This document shows, piece by piece, positions 26,881 through 36,806 of a DNA stretch of 64,000 nt (positions within the stretch are counted from its first letter, which is position 1; each line of letters begins with the position of its first letter). The notes below the pieces were generated by a model. The model was not told the origin of the DNA. It searched no databases and worked only from the letters and a program-made list of their open reading frames with translations. The DNA lies in NCBI GenBank assembly GCA_947495055.1, contig CANLXO010000005.1, forward strand, positions 62,001 through 126,000. Direction: 5' to 3'. Source of the DNA: an uncultured Psychrobacter sp. (GTDB lineage Bacteria; Pseudomonadota; Gammaproteobacteria; Pseudomonadales; Moraxellaceae). The position numbers and the translations under genes are program-made.

Positions 26881-28113
26881 CTACTTAAGCTGAGTTACGG
26901 TTTTCCATGCGCCGTTTTGTACTTGCGATAAGTAAATATCGTTGATCGCGACATGGCTCTCAGGCGAAATAGCGACTGTCGATCCTGTTACCCCATCTAC
27001 GAAGCTGACGGTCTCCATACCAGTGTTAAAGGTATCGGCATTTAAATCTTTGCCTGCAGCTTTTAGACCTTCAACAGTTACTTTAGCTGAAAGATAACCA
27101 AGAATAGCGCCTGCTGATACATCCTCACCGGTTGCTGCTTTGTACTTATCGACAAAAGCTTTGGTCTCAGGCTCGTTCGCTCTTAGCGCCAAATCATTGT
27201 AGTACGATACGGCATATAGCCCTTCACTAGCGCCGCCTGGAGCATCGGCAACGGCGGGATGAAAGCCTGTGACAGGTGCGACAAACTTGACATCAGTCCA
27301 GCCCATAGCGTTTGCGGTACCGACTGCGGTGATAGCGCCGCGAATGGTGAGAGACAATGCGACAAGATCACAATCTGCTTCTTTTAGTTTAGCGATTGCT
27401 CCTGCAAAGTCTGTCTCATCTGGACGATGCGAGCTTGCCATTACTAAGGTAACATTAGGATTGTTGTCAGTGATATCTTTGGCCGCCTCATTAGTCTCTT
27501 CACCATAATCTGAAGGGATATACATGACGCATATATTGCTCATATTATTTTCGGCAATCAGGTACTCCATGCCTAATTTTATGGAGTCATAATAAGTACT
27601 ACCAGAGGTATAACGACGATCAAAATCGCCCTCTTCTTGCATAGCGCGCGCAAAGGTGAGCGGCATGACACTAGGGACATTGGCGCGATCCATAATAGGG
27701 AAACTCGCTAAGTTGTGCGGGGTACCTAGCGACATTAGCATGGCAAATACTTTATCACGGCTCACAAGCTTATTGGCAGACTGTACCGCTTTTGGTACTT
27801 GATAAGAGTGATCTTCGACGATGTAGCGAATCATGCGACCGTTGACGCCGCCTGCTGCATTGACTTCATCAAAGTACATATTAGCGCCTGCTACTGCAGG
27901 ATTACCAAATCCTGCAAACGGACCTGATAAATCATTAGCACTACCAAGGAGGATCTCAGTATCCGTTACGCCTTGTACAGGTACGTCACTCGTAGTAGCA
28001 GCGGTTTCAGTATCTGTGCCGCTCGCCGCTGGCGTCTCTGAATTGCTACAGCCGACCAGCCCTATCGTACCGACAGATAGTGCTAGTAGCGTGGTCTTGA
28101 ATGTCCATTTCAT
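26881..28113 (-). CDS. livK: Branched-chain-type ABC transporter substrate-binding lipoprotein
   Basis: Periplasmic-binding protein of the Leu/Ile/Val family (type I fold), 410 residues. The lipobox is LVGC (Cys22), followed by a Thr/Ser-rich linker. The mature part starts ILLGSANDLSGPFAGFG, a classic LivK-type opening. It delivers a ligand to the permeases at 31796-33821. The last gene of the operon, 87 bases after the acyl-CoA ligase. Ligand unknown: proteins of this class bind amino acids, amides, urea, short carboxylates or aromatics. The ligase next door favours a carboxylic acid. Confidence 0.88.
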   Translation of the reverse strand: MKWTFKTTLLALSVGTIGLVGCSNSETPAASGTDTETAATTSDVPVQGVTDTEILLGSANDLSGPFAGFGNPAVAGANMYFDEVNAAGGVNGRMIRYIVEDHSYQVPKAVQSANKLVSRDKVFAMLMSLGTPHNLASFPIMDRANVPSVMPLTFARAMQEEGDFDRRYTSGSTYYDSIKLGMEYLIAENNMSNICVMYIPSDYGEETNEAAKDITDNNPNVTLVMASSHRPDETDFAGAIAKLKEADCDLVALSLTIRGAITAVGTANAMGWTDVKFVAPVTGFHPAVADAPGGASEGLYAVSYYNDLALRANEPETKAFVDKYKAATGEDVSAGAILGYLSAKVTVEGLKAAGKDLNADTFNTGMETVSFVDGVTGSTVAISPESHVAINDIYLSQVQNGAWKTVTQLK

Positions 28114-28200
28114 TGCCTCTCTCCTTGCGACTTAAGTCGCTGTTAGTGTTCACTTTTGATACTGCCTTTTGTGCCAAAAATCGATATTAAATCAGCGCAC

Positions 28201-30186
28201 TCAGTACATAGAATCGATAAGCGCACGGTGTTTTTTCTCAACGAGATTTCTTTTGAGTTTCATAGTTGCTGTTAATTCATCATCCTCAGGACTGAGCAGC
28301 ACATCGATAAGGCGAAAATGCTTGATCGTCTCCACTTGCGCTAGGGTCTTATTGGTGTCTTGAATCACCTCATCTATTAAGGCGATAACTTCTGGCGCAT
28401 GACACAGCGAACGAAAATCTGAGAACATGACCTGATTGTCTTGTGCAAACTTTTCGACATTTTCTTGATCGATCATAACCAAACAGCTTAGATATTTGCG
28501 TCTATCGCCAATGATGACCGCGTCTGAGATATAAGGCGAGAATTTAAGTTTGCTCTCGATAGCGGCTGGCGTGACGTTTTTGCCGCCTGCGGTAATAATA
28601 ATGTCTTTGATACGACCTGTGATAAATATATAGCCATCCTTTATCTCACCAACATCACCTGTATGAAGCCAGCCATCACGTATATCCTCAGCGGTTTTTT
28701 CAGGCTTATTCCAGTAGCCGGCAAACACGTGACCGCCCTTTACGAGTATCTCTCCATTGTCCGCGATACGAACTTGTGAATTTGGTAGTGCTCTACCTAC
28801 GCTGCCAGGCATTTGCTCCTCAGGCGTATTTACCGATATCACTCCCGTGCTCTCTGTCATGCCGTAGCCTTCATAGATAGGCACACCTATGGCATGAAAC
28901 CAGCGGATAATATCGAGTGATATGGGCGCCGCCCCTGTGGTTGCACGGCGGATATTACTCATGCCTATCAGGTCACGTATTTTGTATAACACCAGCTTAT
29001 CCCAAAACTGATAACGCAGGCGTTGACCCGTTGTCGGCGTGTTGCCTGCCATCGTGATATCCGCGTAGTCATGACCAGCTTTTATAGCCTTATCAAAGGC
29101 CCAGCCGTTCAATGCACTGGCATCGCTACGCATATTACTGATGGAGGCATACATCTTTTCCCACAGCCTTGGTACGGCAGTAAAGGTATCAGGCGAGACC
29201 TCTTTCATGTTCTCAAATACCGTCTCAGTGCTCTCAGCGAAGTTGACGATACAGCCTCGATGAATAGGGAGATCCACTGAGGTGAGGCGCTCAAGCACAT
29301 GACATAAGGGCAGAAAACACAGCTGCTCATCAGTGGGCAAAATAGGCAGGGTATCGATGCTGGTTTTTAGCTCAAAGAGGATATTGGCGTGCGTGAGAAT
29401 AGCGCCTTTTGGATCGCCTGTGGTACCAGAGGTATAGATAAGGGTGCGGACATCGTTTGCGTCTCCTTGATCAATATAAGCGCTAAAACGCTCTATTGCA
29501 CTGTCCACGTTTTGACCGATAGTATATAGCTCATCTAAAAATATCACCTGATCATCGTCTAGGCTACGCAGACCTTTGCTATCAAAGACGATCACCTTTT
29601 TGACATGAGGCGTCTGCTCACGAATCTCCAAAAACTTATGCAATTGCTCATCGTTCTCGGCGATCAAAAACTTAGAATGACTATCCTTTAATATATAAGC
29701 GAGCTGCTCGGGACTGTCTGTGGTGTAGACGCCATTGGGTATGGCGCCCACCGCGCAGACACCCATATCACAATAGAGCCATTCCTTGTTATCTTCACTC
29801 AGTATAGAGACAGTGTCGCCTTTACTCAGGCCAAGCTCGACGAGCGCCATGCCGATATCGCAGCTGCGCTGATAATAATCTGTCCAGCTGTGACTTTGCC
29901 AGATGCCAAATGCCTTTTCGCGATGCGCAATCTTGTCGCCCCGCGCGAGGCACACTTGTCGCCACAGTTTGCTTAATGTATCGCAGCCTTCTAGGATTTG
30001 TGGCTCATGATTGTACGGGGCATTACGTATTTTTTTATGAGTATCATGACTGCTGTTTTGGTCAGATAAATGACGGGGCTGATCGTGAGACGCGGCGCTG
30101 TGGTTAGGTGCGATCGTAGTGACCGACGTAGTAGAAGACGAAGAATCGCGTTTAGCATTAACGTTAGTATCAATAGAAGTAGTCAT
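28201..30186 (-). CDS. Long-chain-type acyl-CoA ligase (AMP-forming) within the liv operon
   Basis: 661 residues of the AMP-binding superfamily, FAA1/long-chain type: LIYTSGTTGDPKGAILTH, YEGYGMTEST, the hinge GRIKDIIITAGGKNV and a C-terminal catalytic region ending KRNLVEKKHR. The first 60 residues are a low-complexity Ser/Thr/His extension unlike the catalytic part. It starts three bases after livF stops and precedes livK, so it is embedded in the transporter operon. That implies the transported compound, or a product of it, is activated to a CoA thioester. The true acid is unknown. Confidence 0.88.
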   Translation of the reverse strand: MTTSIDTNVNAKRDSSSSTTSVTTIAPNHSAASHDQPRHLSDQNSSHDTHKKIRNAPYNHEPQILEGCDTLSKLWRQVCLARGDKIAHREKAFGIWQSHSWTDYYQRSCDIGMALVELGLSKGDTVSILSEDNKEWLYCDMGVCAVGAIPNGVYTTDSPEQLAYILKDSHSKFLIAENDEQLHKFLEIREQTPHVKKVIVFDSKGLRSLDDDQVIFLDELYTIGQNVDSAIERFSAYIDQGDANDVRTLIYTSGTTGDPKGAILTHANILFELKTSIDTLPILPTDEQLCFLPLCHVLERLTSVDLPIHRGCIVNFAESTETVFENMKEVSPDTFTAVPRLWEKMYASISNMRSDASALNGWAFDKAIKAGHDYADITMAGNTPTTGQRLRYQFWDKLVLYKIRDLIGMSNIRRATTGAAPISLDIIRWFHAIGVPIYEGYGMTESTGVISVNTPEEQMPGSVGRALPNSQVRIADNGEILVKGGHVFAGYWNKPEKTAEDIRDGWLHTGDVGEIKDGYIFITGRIKDIIITAGGKNVTPAAIESKLKFSPYISDAVIIGDRRKYLSCLVMIDQENVEKFAQDNQVMFSDFRSLCHAPEVIALIDEVIQDTNKTLAQVETIKHFRLIDVLLSPEDDELTATMKLKRNLVEKKHRALIDSMY

Positions 30187-30189
30187 GTC

Positions 30190-31035
30190 TTATCGCCAAG
30201 TCTTTTTGCGTTTCCAGCGAGTGGCTGTCGCAGTGTTGTCTTTGGTTTGTCCCAAATAGAACTCTTTAATATCATCAGAGTGCATCAATTGGTCCGCTGA
30301 GCCTGCCATAACGATACGCCCGGTCTCAAGCACATAGCCGTAATCCGCTGCTGCCAAGGCTACCCTTGCGTTTTGCTCAACGAGTAAAATGGTCACGCCT
30401 TGCTCTTTATTAAGTCTGCGAATAATTGTAAATATCTCTTGTACCAGTAGTGGGGATAGTCCAAGAGAGGGCTCATCAAGGAGCATAAGAGAGGGTCGTG
30501 ACATCAGTCCGCGCCCAATAGCGAGCATTTGCTGCTGACCGCCTGACATGGTGCCAGCCGCTTGCGTACGGCGATCTTTGAGTATAGGAAAGTACTCATA
30601 TATCATCTCGACATCGCGCTGTATCTCACCTTTATCGCGCCGCGTATAAGCGCCCATCGCTAAGTTTTCAGCGACATTTAAAAAAGGAAACACCTCGCGC
30701 CCTTCTGGTACGTGCGAGAGTCCCTTTTTCACCAAGCGATCAGGCTCAATGCCATCGATACGCTCACCGTGGAACCATACGGCGCCTTTACGAGGATTGA
30801 TGACGCCAGAGATGGTCTTCATGAGGGTCGTTTTACCCGCACCATTTGCGCCTAAAATGGTAACCACTTTGCCTTCTGGTACCTCCAAACTTACGCCTCG
30901 CAGCGCCATAACTGGACCATAAGCCGATTCTAAATTACGTACCTCTAGCACGTTATTCTTGATCTCAGAGTCAACCAAATTCATCTCAGTAGCAGGTGCG
31001 GCAGACGATAGCGGCTTTTTAATAGTTGACATCAC
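30190..31035 (-). CDS. livF: Branched-chain-type ABC transporter ATP-binding protein LivF
   Basis: ABC ATPase of 281 residues: Walker A GANGAGKTTLMK, signature TMSGGQQQMLAIGRGLM, Walker B LMLLDEPSLGL and the switch histidine region LVEQNARVAL. SHVPEGREVF is a LivF hallmark. It is longer than usual by about 30 N-terminal residues and has a basic C-terminal tail (RWKRKKTWR). It overlaps livG by four bases. Confidence 0.94.
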   Translation of the reverse strand: MMSTIKKPLSSAAPATEMNLVDSEIKNNVLEVRNLESAYGPVMALRGVSLEVPEGKVVTILGANGAGKTTLMKTISGVINPRKGAVWFHGERIDGIEPDRLVKKGLSHVPEGREVFPFLNVAENLAMGAYTRRDKGEIQRDVEMIYEYFPILKDRRTQAAGTMSGGQQQMLAIGRGLMSRPSLMLLDEPSLGLSPLLVQEIFTIIRRLNKEQGVTILLVEQNARVALAAADYGYVLETGRIVMAGSADQLMHSDDIKEFYLGQTKDNTATATRWKRKKTWR

Positions 31036-31799
31036 GCACCCTCCTGACCTAAATAGGCCTCGATAACTTGTGGATTAGCTTGTACATCGGCGGCGGACCC
31101 TTGCGCCAAAAACTTACCTTCAGCCACTGCCAATACTCGATCTGATACCCGATTTACTAGGCTCATGTCATGCTCTACCATTAGGATCGTTAGACCAAGA
31201 TCCTTTTGCATATCCTCAATCCACCATGCCATCTCAGATGTCTCCTCGACGCTGAGACCAGAGGCGGGCTCATCGAGCAAAATAAGCTTGGGGTTCGCCG
31301 CTAACGCGCGCGCAATCTCGACAACCTTTCTAATACCATAAGGCAAGCCTGCAATCAGCTTATCCCGATAAGGGGCTAACTCTAAAAAATCGATGATCCT
31401 CTCGACATGCAATCGATGCTCGCGCTCACTACGGCGCACCTTTGGTAAAAACAACAAATCTTGTATCCACGAGGTATTGCGCTGAGAATGGCGACCGATG
31501 AGCAAGTTTTGTAGCACGCTTGAATGATCAAACAGCTCGATGTTTTGAAACGTACGGGCGATACCTAGTTTGGCGATATCGTGAGCAGGCAGCTTAGTAA
31601 TGTCGGTACCATCAAAGGTAATGCGACCACTGAGCGGCTCGTACAGACGGCTAATTAAGTTAAAAATCGTTGACTTGCCTGCGCCATTGGGGCCGACAAT
31701 CGTGAATATCTCGCCCTCGTTTACCTCAAAGCTGATGTTATCTACGGCTTTTACACCGCCAAAGGCAATAGATAAGGAGTCGACTTGTAATAAGCTCAT
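31032..31799 (-). CDS. livG: Branched-chain-type ABC transporter ATP-binding protein LivG
   Basis: ABC ATPase of 255 residues: Walker A GPNGAGKSTIFN, IARTFQNIELF (LivG-typical Q-loop), a signature-type stretch LPYGIRKVVEIARAL, Walker B LILLDEPASGL and switch VEHDMSLV. It overlaps livM and livF by four bases each, so the subunits are translationally coupled. Confidence 0.95.
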   Translation of the reverse strand: MSLLQVDSLSIAFGGVKAVDNISFEVNEGEIFTIVGPNGAGKSTIFNLISRLYEPLSGRITFDGTDITKLPAHDIAKLGIARTFQNIELFDHSSVLQNLLIGRHSQRNTSWIQDLLFLPKVRRSEREHRLHVERIIDFLELAPYRDKLIAGLPYGIRKVVEIARALAANPKLILLDEPASGLSVEETSEMAWWIEDMQKDLGLTILMVEHDMSLVNRVSDRVLAVAEGKFLAQGSAADVQANPQVIEAYLGQEGA

Positions 31800-32893
31800 C
31801 GCATACGCTCCGTTTTAAGATAAGTTTTGGAACGGCGAAACAGACCTTTTCGATACAGTGGAAACAGCTGAAACCAAGTCCGTATTTTTATCCACATACC
31901 GTATATGCCGCGTGGCTCATAGATGATCATAATCACGATAACTAGAGCAAAAAGCGCGGTGTCGACACCAGGGATGCTAGTGATGCTAGAGCCTGTGCTT
32001 TGACCGACAACGTCGCCTAAGATTGCAATGACTTGCGGTAATAAGACCACGACGACGGCACCAAAAAACGCCCCGTGTATGGAACCCAAGCCGCCGATGA
32101 CAATCTGTAATAGTATGGTGATAGAGATAATAACCGTAAAGCTCTCGTAGTTGACCGCTTGCACGAAATGCCCGTACATAGCGCCGCCGATAGCGGTAAT
32201 CGCGCAAGATATGCTAAAGGCAAGGGTTTTAGCTTGCGGTACATTGACGCCAAGCGCGCGGGCGGAGACTTCGCTATCTCTAATGGCTAAAAAGGAGCGC
32301 CCCGTACCGCTTCTAAGCAAATTGATATATCCCAAGGTCACAAGTATCACAAGCGCAAGGCACAAGTAATAAAAAGCTTTTGGCGTAATGTAGCGATCGA
32401 TAGTGTAGCCAAAGAGGTTAATCGGAGAGGCAAAGGTGCCAGAGATGCCGCCAGTAATCGGCTCAGCTACAATCGCAATATCCTCGACGATAATACTGAG
32501 CGCTAAGGTTGCAATAGCCAAATAAATACCGCTAGTTCTCAGAATCGGTCTGGCAATGATGGCGCCGATAACCCCAGTGATGAGCGCGCAGGCAACCAAA
32601 GCGGGGAAAAAATTCCAGCCCCGTGCCATTAGCGCCATATGACTAAATGCCCCTATCGCCATAAAGGCGGCGTGACCTAAGCTGACCTGTCCTGTATGTC
32701 CCGTCAACAGCATCAGACCAAGACCTGTGATAGACCAGATCAATATGGCGCTCAGCTCGCTGATGTAATAGTTACTAAGTAACCAAGGTGCCATTAACAA
32801 GAGCAAAAGCAGCAAACCATATTTTATAAGCTGGCTTTTATCCTCAAAGATATTGATATCTTGATCGTAACTGTGTTTAAACTGGGATTTCAT
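31796..32893 (-). CDS. livM: Branched-chain-type ABC transporter permease LivM
   Basis: Inner-membrane permease of 365 residues with about nine hydrophobic helices. Family stretches are TGHTGQVSLGHAAFMAIGAF, ALGVNVPQAKTLAFSISC and GGLGSIHGAFFGA. N- and C-terminal hydrophilic extensions of about 20-40 residues are present. Lies 49 bases after livH and overlaps livG by four bases. Confidence 0.94.
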   Translation of the reverse strand: MKSQFKHSYDQDINIFEDKSQLIKYGLLLLLLLMAPWLLSNYYISELSAILIWSITGLGLMLLTGHTGQVSLGHAAFMAIGAFSHMALMARGWNFFPALVACALITGVIGAIIARPILRTSGIYLAIATLALSIIVEDIAIVAEPITGGISGTFASPINLFGYTIDRYITPKAFYYLCLALVILVTLGYINLLRSGTGRSFLAIRDSEVSARALGVNVPQAKTLAFSISCAITAIGGAMYGHFVQAVNYESFTVIISITILLQIVIGGLGSIHGAFFGAVVVVLLPQVIAILGDVVGQSTGSSITSIPGVDTALFALVIVIMIIYEPRGIYGMWIKIRTWFQLFPLYRKGLFRRSKTYLKTERMR

Positions 32894-32942
32894 TGGCAGT
32901 ATTCATCCTTGAAATGTTTTAGTCATCCTTGACTCAACGCGT

Positions 32943-33821
32943 CTATACTTTTTTCTGTTTGACCTGAGAAAAAATACCGCCCGGGCGTACGATTAACACA
33001 ATAAGCATCACCACATAAGGCGCAATTTGACTCAAACCTAATGGCAGATAGCGACCTGCAAAGGGCTCTATAATCCCAACTAATAATCCACCAGCTAAAG
33101 CCCCAGGCAAGGAGCCTAAGCCGCCGATGACCGCAGCGGCAAAGGCCTTGATACCAAATAGCAAACCAACTGAGGGCTCGATAGCGCCTTTTGCCGCAAA
33201 CAATATACCAGCAAGGGCGGCAACAACGCCTGACAATGCCCAAACGATACCATTGACCCGCTTAACCGGAATACCCATATAGTAGGCGGCCATCTGATTT
33301 TGACTACTCGCCTGCATGGCAATGCCGAGCCGGGTATGAGCAAAAAAGAAGTATAAAACGGAGGTTAACGCAATGGTGGATATGATGATGATGATATCGA
33401 CGTAAGCGATACTTAGCGAGCCGAGTGCTATCATCTGGCCCGAAAACGGCGTCTGTAGAGAAACTGGGCTATGTCCCCAGATGACACCGGCGACAAAGCG
33501 CATCAAAAAGCCAAGCGAGATGGTCAGGATCACCATAGCAAATTGCGGCTGACCAAAGATACCACGCAGTACAAAGCGATCGAGTAAGTAACCAAATGCG
33601 CCCATAATAACGGCAGCAAAGGTAATACCCAATAAGAAAGGAAGGTTAGCTTGATCAGTATTAATAAAGGATATGCCTAAAAAGGCACCGAGCATGAGCA
33701 TATCGCCTTGAGCGAAATTTACCGCTTCTGAAGCTTTGTAAATCAATACAAAACCTAGCGCCAATAGCCCATAGATACAACCATTAGCAATCCCGCTAAT
33801 GAGCAGTTGTAGGATATCCAT
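32943..33821 (-). CDS. livH: Branched-chain-type ABC transporter permease LivH
   Basis: First gene of the operon. 292 residues with about eight membrane helices. Family motifs: NGCIYGLLALGFVLIYK, NFAQGDMLMLGAFLG and a conserved AFAAAVIGGLGSLPGALAGG near residue 230. It forms the heterodimeric channel with LivM. The promoter must lie in 33822-34204. Confidence 0.95.
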   Translation of the reverse strand: MDILQLLISGIANGCIYGLLALGFVLIYKASEAVNFAQGDMLMLGAFLGISFINTDQANLPFLLGITFAAVIMGAFGYLLDRFVLRGIFGQPQFAMVILTISLGFLMRFVAGVIWGHSPVSLQTPFSGQMIALGSLSIAYVDIIIIISTIALTSVLYFFFAHTRLGIAMQASSQNQMAAYYMGIPVKRVNGIVWALSGVVAALAGILFAAKGAIEPSVGLLFGIKAFAAAVIGGLGSLPGALAGGLLVGIIEPFAGRYLPLGLSQIAPYVVMLIVLIVRPGGIFSQVKQKKV

Positions 33822-34204
33822 AAAGTCCCTTTTGTCTTAACATTGTCATCCGTGACCCTGTTTAAAGTAGCCATTTAAATAGGCTGCTTTCTGATTGTGC
33901 TCTTAAAGAACATCATTTTCTTTAAGTTAAAATTATTTAGATATCAGCAAGCTAGCACCTAAAATACTAGTAACAAATAATCTTAGGACTTTCACTCTAT
34001 AGCAACTCATTATTGATGTCTATAAAGAATATCGGTTTATTTGGTGGGGTTATTCATTAACATGACATTAGTAGAGAAAGCTTGTTTAAATCTTTCATAA
34101 AGCGCATTTATCTTGAAATAAGCGAGCAGGCCCGCCTAAACGTCTCATGACTTACCATGATATAATTTGACCCTTTATCTAATCCTATTCTAAAAGTTGC
34201 CACC
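33822..34204. other. Divergent intergenic region between livH and a flavoprotein gene
   Basis: 383 AT-rich bases. A TATAAT at 34161-34166 could be the -10 box for the plus-strand gene at 34205, giving a leader of about 30 bases. No clear -35, repeat or RNA gene is seen and the livH promoter cannot be placed. Confidence 0.4.
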
Positions 34205-35497
34205 ATGAGTCAAATGCCAAGCCAAACGCCAATAGCCAAGTCAGATAACCAATTCGATGTCATCATCATTGGCGCTGGCGCTTCAGGCTTGTACTGCGCG
34301 TTGACCGCAGGTCGTAGAGGTCGCCGCGTACTGGTGCTTGATCACGCCAATAAAGTCGGCAAAAAAATTCTTATGTCGGGCGGCGGGCGTTGCAACTTTA
34401 CCAATTACTTCGTTGAGCCTGAGCACTTTATCGGTGCTAACGAGCATTTTTGCAAGTCAGCACTGAGCCGTTATCCCAGCTGGGAGTTCATCGCTATGGT
34501 TGAGGCGCACAATATCGCCTATCACGAACGCGAGCACGGTCAGCTGTTTTGTGATAATTCTGCGCAAGATATTGTCACTATGCTGCTGGATGAATGTGCG
34601 GCGGTAGGCGTACAAATACGTATCAATACACAAATCGATAAGGTGACTGTCATCGATGACACACCTAACAACTTTGTGCTAATGACCCGTAAAAAACTCA
34701 GTAAAAAAGATGTTGCAAACGATGTAAAACCCTCAAGCCATACATATAGCTGTGCCTCACTAGTGGTAGCAACAGGCGGTCTATCTATTCCGACGATGGG
34801 TGCCAGCGGTCTCGGCTATGAGCTGGCGCAGCAATTTGGGCATACGCTGATTAACACTGATGCCAGCCTCGTACCCTTTACCTTTACGGATAAAACAGGC
34901 GAGCTGATTCGGGCTTTGGCAGGTATTAGCTTGCACGTAGTGGCGAGCAATGAGCGTACCTCATTTAAGTTGCCGCTACTGTTCACTCACCGCGGCCTGT
35001 CTGGTCCTGCCATGCTCCAGCTCTCCAACTACTGGGAAACGGGCGAGAATATCACTATTAATCTGCTACCTGATATCGATGTCACTGCCCTACTCCTTGC
35101 GCACAAAACCTCTCATCCCAAGCAGCTTATCCGTACGGTCTTAAGCGACAATACTAATAACGCTTTACCCAAAAAGCTACTGGTCGCCCTGCAATCTATG
35201 CTATGGGATGATAGCAAAGACATTGAGCTTGCCAATATCAAAGATGAACGTCTAAGCGCAATCGGTAATGCGATCAATAGCTGGCAGCTTAAACCTTCAG
35301 GCACTGAAGGCTATCGTACTGCTGAGGCCACACGTGGCGGCATCAAAACCGATGAGGTCTCATCAAAGACCATGCAAAGCCGATTGCAAGAGGATCTGTA
35401 CTTTATCGGGGAAGTGCTCGATGTCACAGGCTGGCTTGGCGGTTATAACTTTCAGTGGGCTTGGGCAAGTGGTTTTGTTTGCGGAGAGGTGGTGTAG
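34205..35497 (+). CDS. HI0933/YhiN-like FAD-dependent oxidoreductase
   Basis: 430 residues. FAD-binding motif VIIIGAGASGLYCALTAGRRG, then the HI0933 hallmarks KKILMSGGGRCNFTN, a central TGGLSIPTMGASGLGYELA and a C-terminal GEVLDVTGWLGGYNFQWAWASG. Members are flavoproteins of unknown physiological substrate. Stands alone and ends in a strong terminator. Confidence 0.88.
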   Translation: MSQMPSQTPIAKSDNQFDVIIIGAGASGLYCALTAGRRGRRVLVLDHANKVGKKILMSGGGRCNFTNYFVEPEHFIGANEHFCKSALSRYPSWEFIAMVEAHNIAYHEREHGQLFCDNSAQDIVTMLLDECAAVGVQIRINTQIDKVTVIDDTPNNFVLMTRKKLSKKDVANDVKPSSHTYSCASLVVATGGLSIPTMGASGLGYELAQQFGHTLINTDASLVPFTFTDKTGELIRALAGISLHVVASNERTSFKLPLLFTHRGLSGPAMLQLSNYWETGENITINLLPDIDVTALLLAHKTSHPKQLIRTVLSDNTNNALPKKLLVALQSMLWDDSKDIELANIKDERLSAIGNAINSWQLKPSGTEGYRTAEATRGGIKTDEVSSKTMQSRLQEDLYFIGEVLDVTGWLGGYNFQWAWASGFVCGEVV

Positions 35498-35524
35498 AAG
35501 AGTATTTTATAAATAACAAACAGT

Positions 35525-35560
35525 AAAAAGCCTCGACAACATGAAGCTATCGAGGCTTTT
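35525..35560 (+). terminator. Terminator after the HI0933-like gene
   Basis: AAAAGCCTCG pairs perfectly with CGAGGCTTTT across 15 bases, about 30 bases past the stop codon. Confidence 0.8.
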
Positions 35561-35594
35561 GAATCTTGAGAATGATACTATTTAGAGTTTTTGC

Positions 35595-35663
35595 GTAGGC
35601 TGGGTTTTTAATCCAGTTTTAAACTTTGCAAAAGCTAGATGCTGGGTTAAAAACCCAGCCTAC
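35595..35663. repeat. Dispersed palindromic repeat, copy A
   Basis: The 69-base unit begins GTAGGCTGGGTTTTT and ends with its exact reverse complement (15-bp arms). Inside are a second TCCAG/CTGGG arm pair and the centre AAACTTTGCAAA. It closely resembles the 70-base unit at 48605-48674. It looks like a REP/MITE-type extragenic palindrome, between convergent genes. Confidence 0.75.
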
Positions 35664-35693
35664 AATAGTTTATGCTAAGTTAAAGGTTACGGA

Positions 35694-36806
35694 TTATGCC
35701 TGCTTTTGATCTAAATACGGATAATCGGTATAGCCTTCGCTACCGCCGCCATAAAAGCTTTCTGGATGCTGCTCATTAAGCGGTGCATTTTGACGGATAC
35801 GCTCTGCTAGGTCAGGATTGGCGATAAAGTCACGACCAAAGGCGGCAGCATCAATGTAGCCTTCGCGTACATTTCTCTCAGCCTTTTCGGCAGTATAGCC
35901 ACCCGCTGCAATAATGGTATTATCAAAAGCATCACGAATACGCTGACGGAAACCATCATTGTACGGCGTACCACCCGCCCAATCTGGCTCAGAGAGATGA
36001 AGATACATCAGATCACGTTTGTTGATTTGCTCAATCAGCCAGATGTTGTCGTCTTCCTCATAGCCTGCTTCTACGGCGTTAAACGTACCTTGTGGCGAGA
36101 GTCTGACACCGACATGATCGTTGTCCCACTCTTTGACACAAGCATCAATGATATCTAACGTTAGACGCGCGCGGTTCTCACGACTACCGCCATACTCGTC
36201 ATCACGCTTGTTGGTTTGCTCCACCCAAAACTGATGCAACAGATAGCCATGAGCGCCATGTACTTCTACGCCATCAAACCCTGCCTCTTTCGCCGTTTTG
36301 GTAGCATGAGCAAAGTCTGCAATGACTTGTTTGATTTCATCGAGCGTCGCAGCGCGTGGCGGCGTGGTCTCAACGCGAATCGCATTATTATCGCTATCAC
36401 GCAATGAGGTACGAGCGCCGACTTCAACGTCTGATGCTGAGATGGGCGCTTTGCCATCAGGTTGTACGCTATCATGCGATACCAGACCAGTATGCCATAG
36501 CTGTACGACGATCTTACCGCCCTTGGCATGGACATTGTCAACGATCGCTTTCCACGCGGTCATTTGATCTTGCGTGTGTACGCCAGGCGCGCCCGCATAG
36601 CCTTTGGCTTGGAACGACACTTGCGTGGCCTCTGCAATGACTAACCCTGCGCCAGCGGCGCGCTGCGAGTAATATTCACCTGCTAGAGCAGTTGGTACAT
36701 CGCCTGGCTCAACTGCGCGCAGACGGGTGAGTGGTGCCATAATAATGCGATTTTTTAGAGTTTGGGTACCCATTTTTACGGGTTCAAATAGATTGTCATA
36801 TGCCAT
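35694..36806 (-). CDS. nemA: Old Yellow Enzyme family alkene reductase
   Basis: FMN- and NADPH-dependent ene-reductase of 370 residues, TIM barrel. Key features: LKNRIIMAPLTRLRA near the start, VQLWHTGLVSH, DGVEVHGAHGYLLHQF with the His-Gly-Ala-His active site, and RLSPQGTFNAVEAGYEED. The His/His (rather than His/Asn) pair fits NemA/XenA-like enzymes that reduce activated alkenes, nitro compounds or nitrate esters. Preceded by a 325-base gap containing a possible mobile-element end. Confidence 0.92.
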   Translation of the reverse strand: MAYDNLFEPVKMGTQTLKNRIIMAPLTRLRAVEPGDVPTALAGEYYSQRAAGAGLVIAEATQVSFQAKGYAGAPGVHTQDQMTAWKAIVDNVHAKGGKIVVQLWHTGLVSHDSVQPDGKAPISASDVEVGARTSLRDSDNNAIRVETTPPRAATLDEIKQVIADFAHATKTAKEAGFDGVEVHGAHGYLLHQFWVEQTNKRDDEYGGSRENRARLTLDIIDACVKEWDNDHVGVRLSPQGTFNAVEAGYEEDDNIWLIEQINKRDLMYLHLSEPDWAGGTPYNDGFRQRIRDAFDNTIIAAGGYTAEKAERNVREGYIDAAAFGRDFIANPDLAERIRQNAPLNEQHPESFYGGGSEGYTDYPYLDQKQA

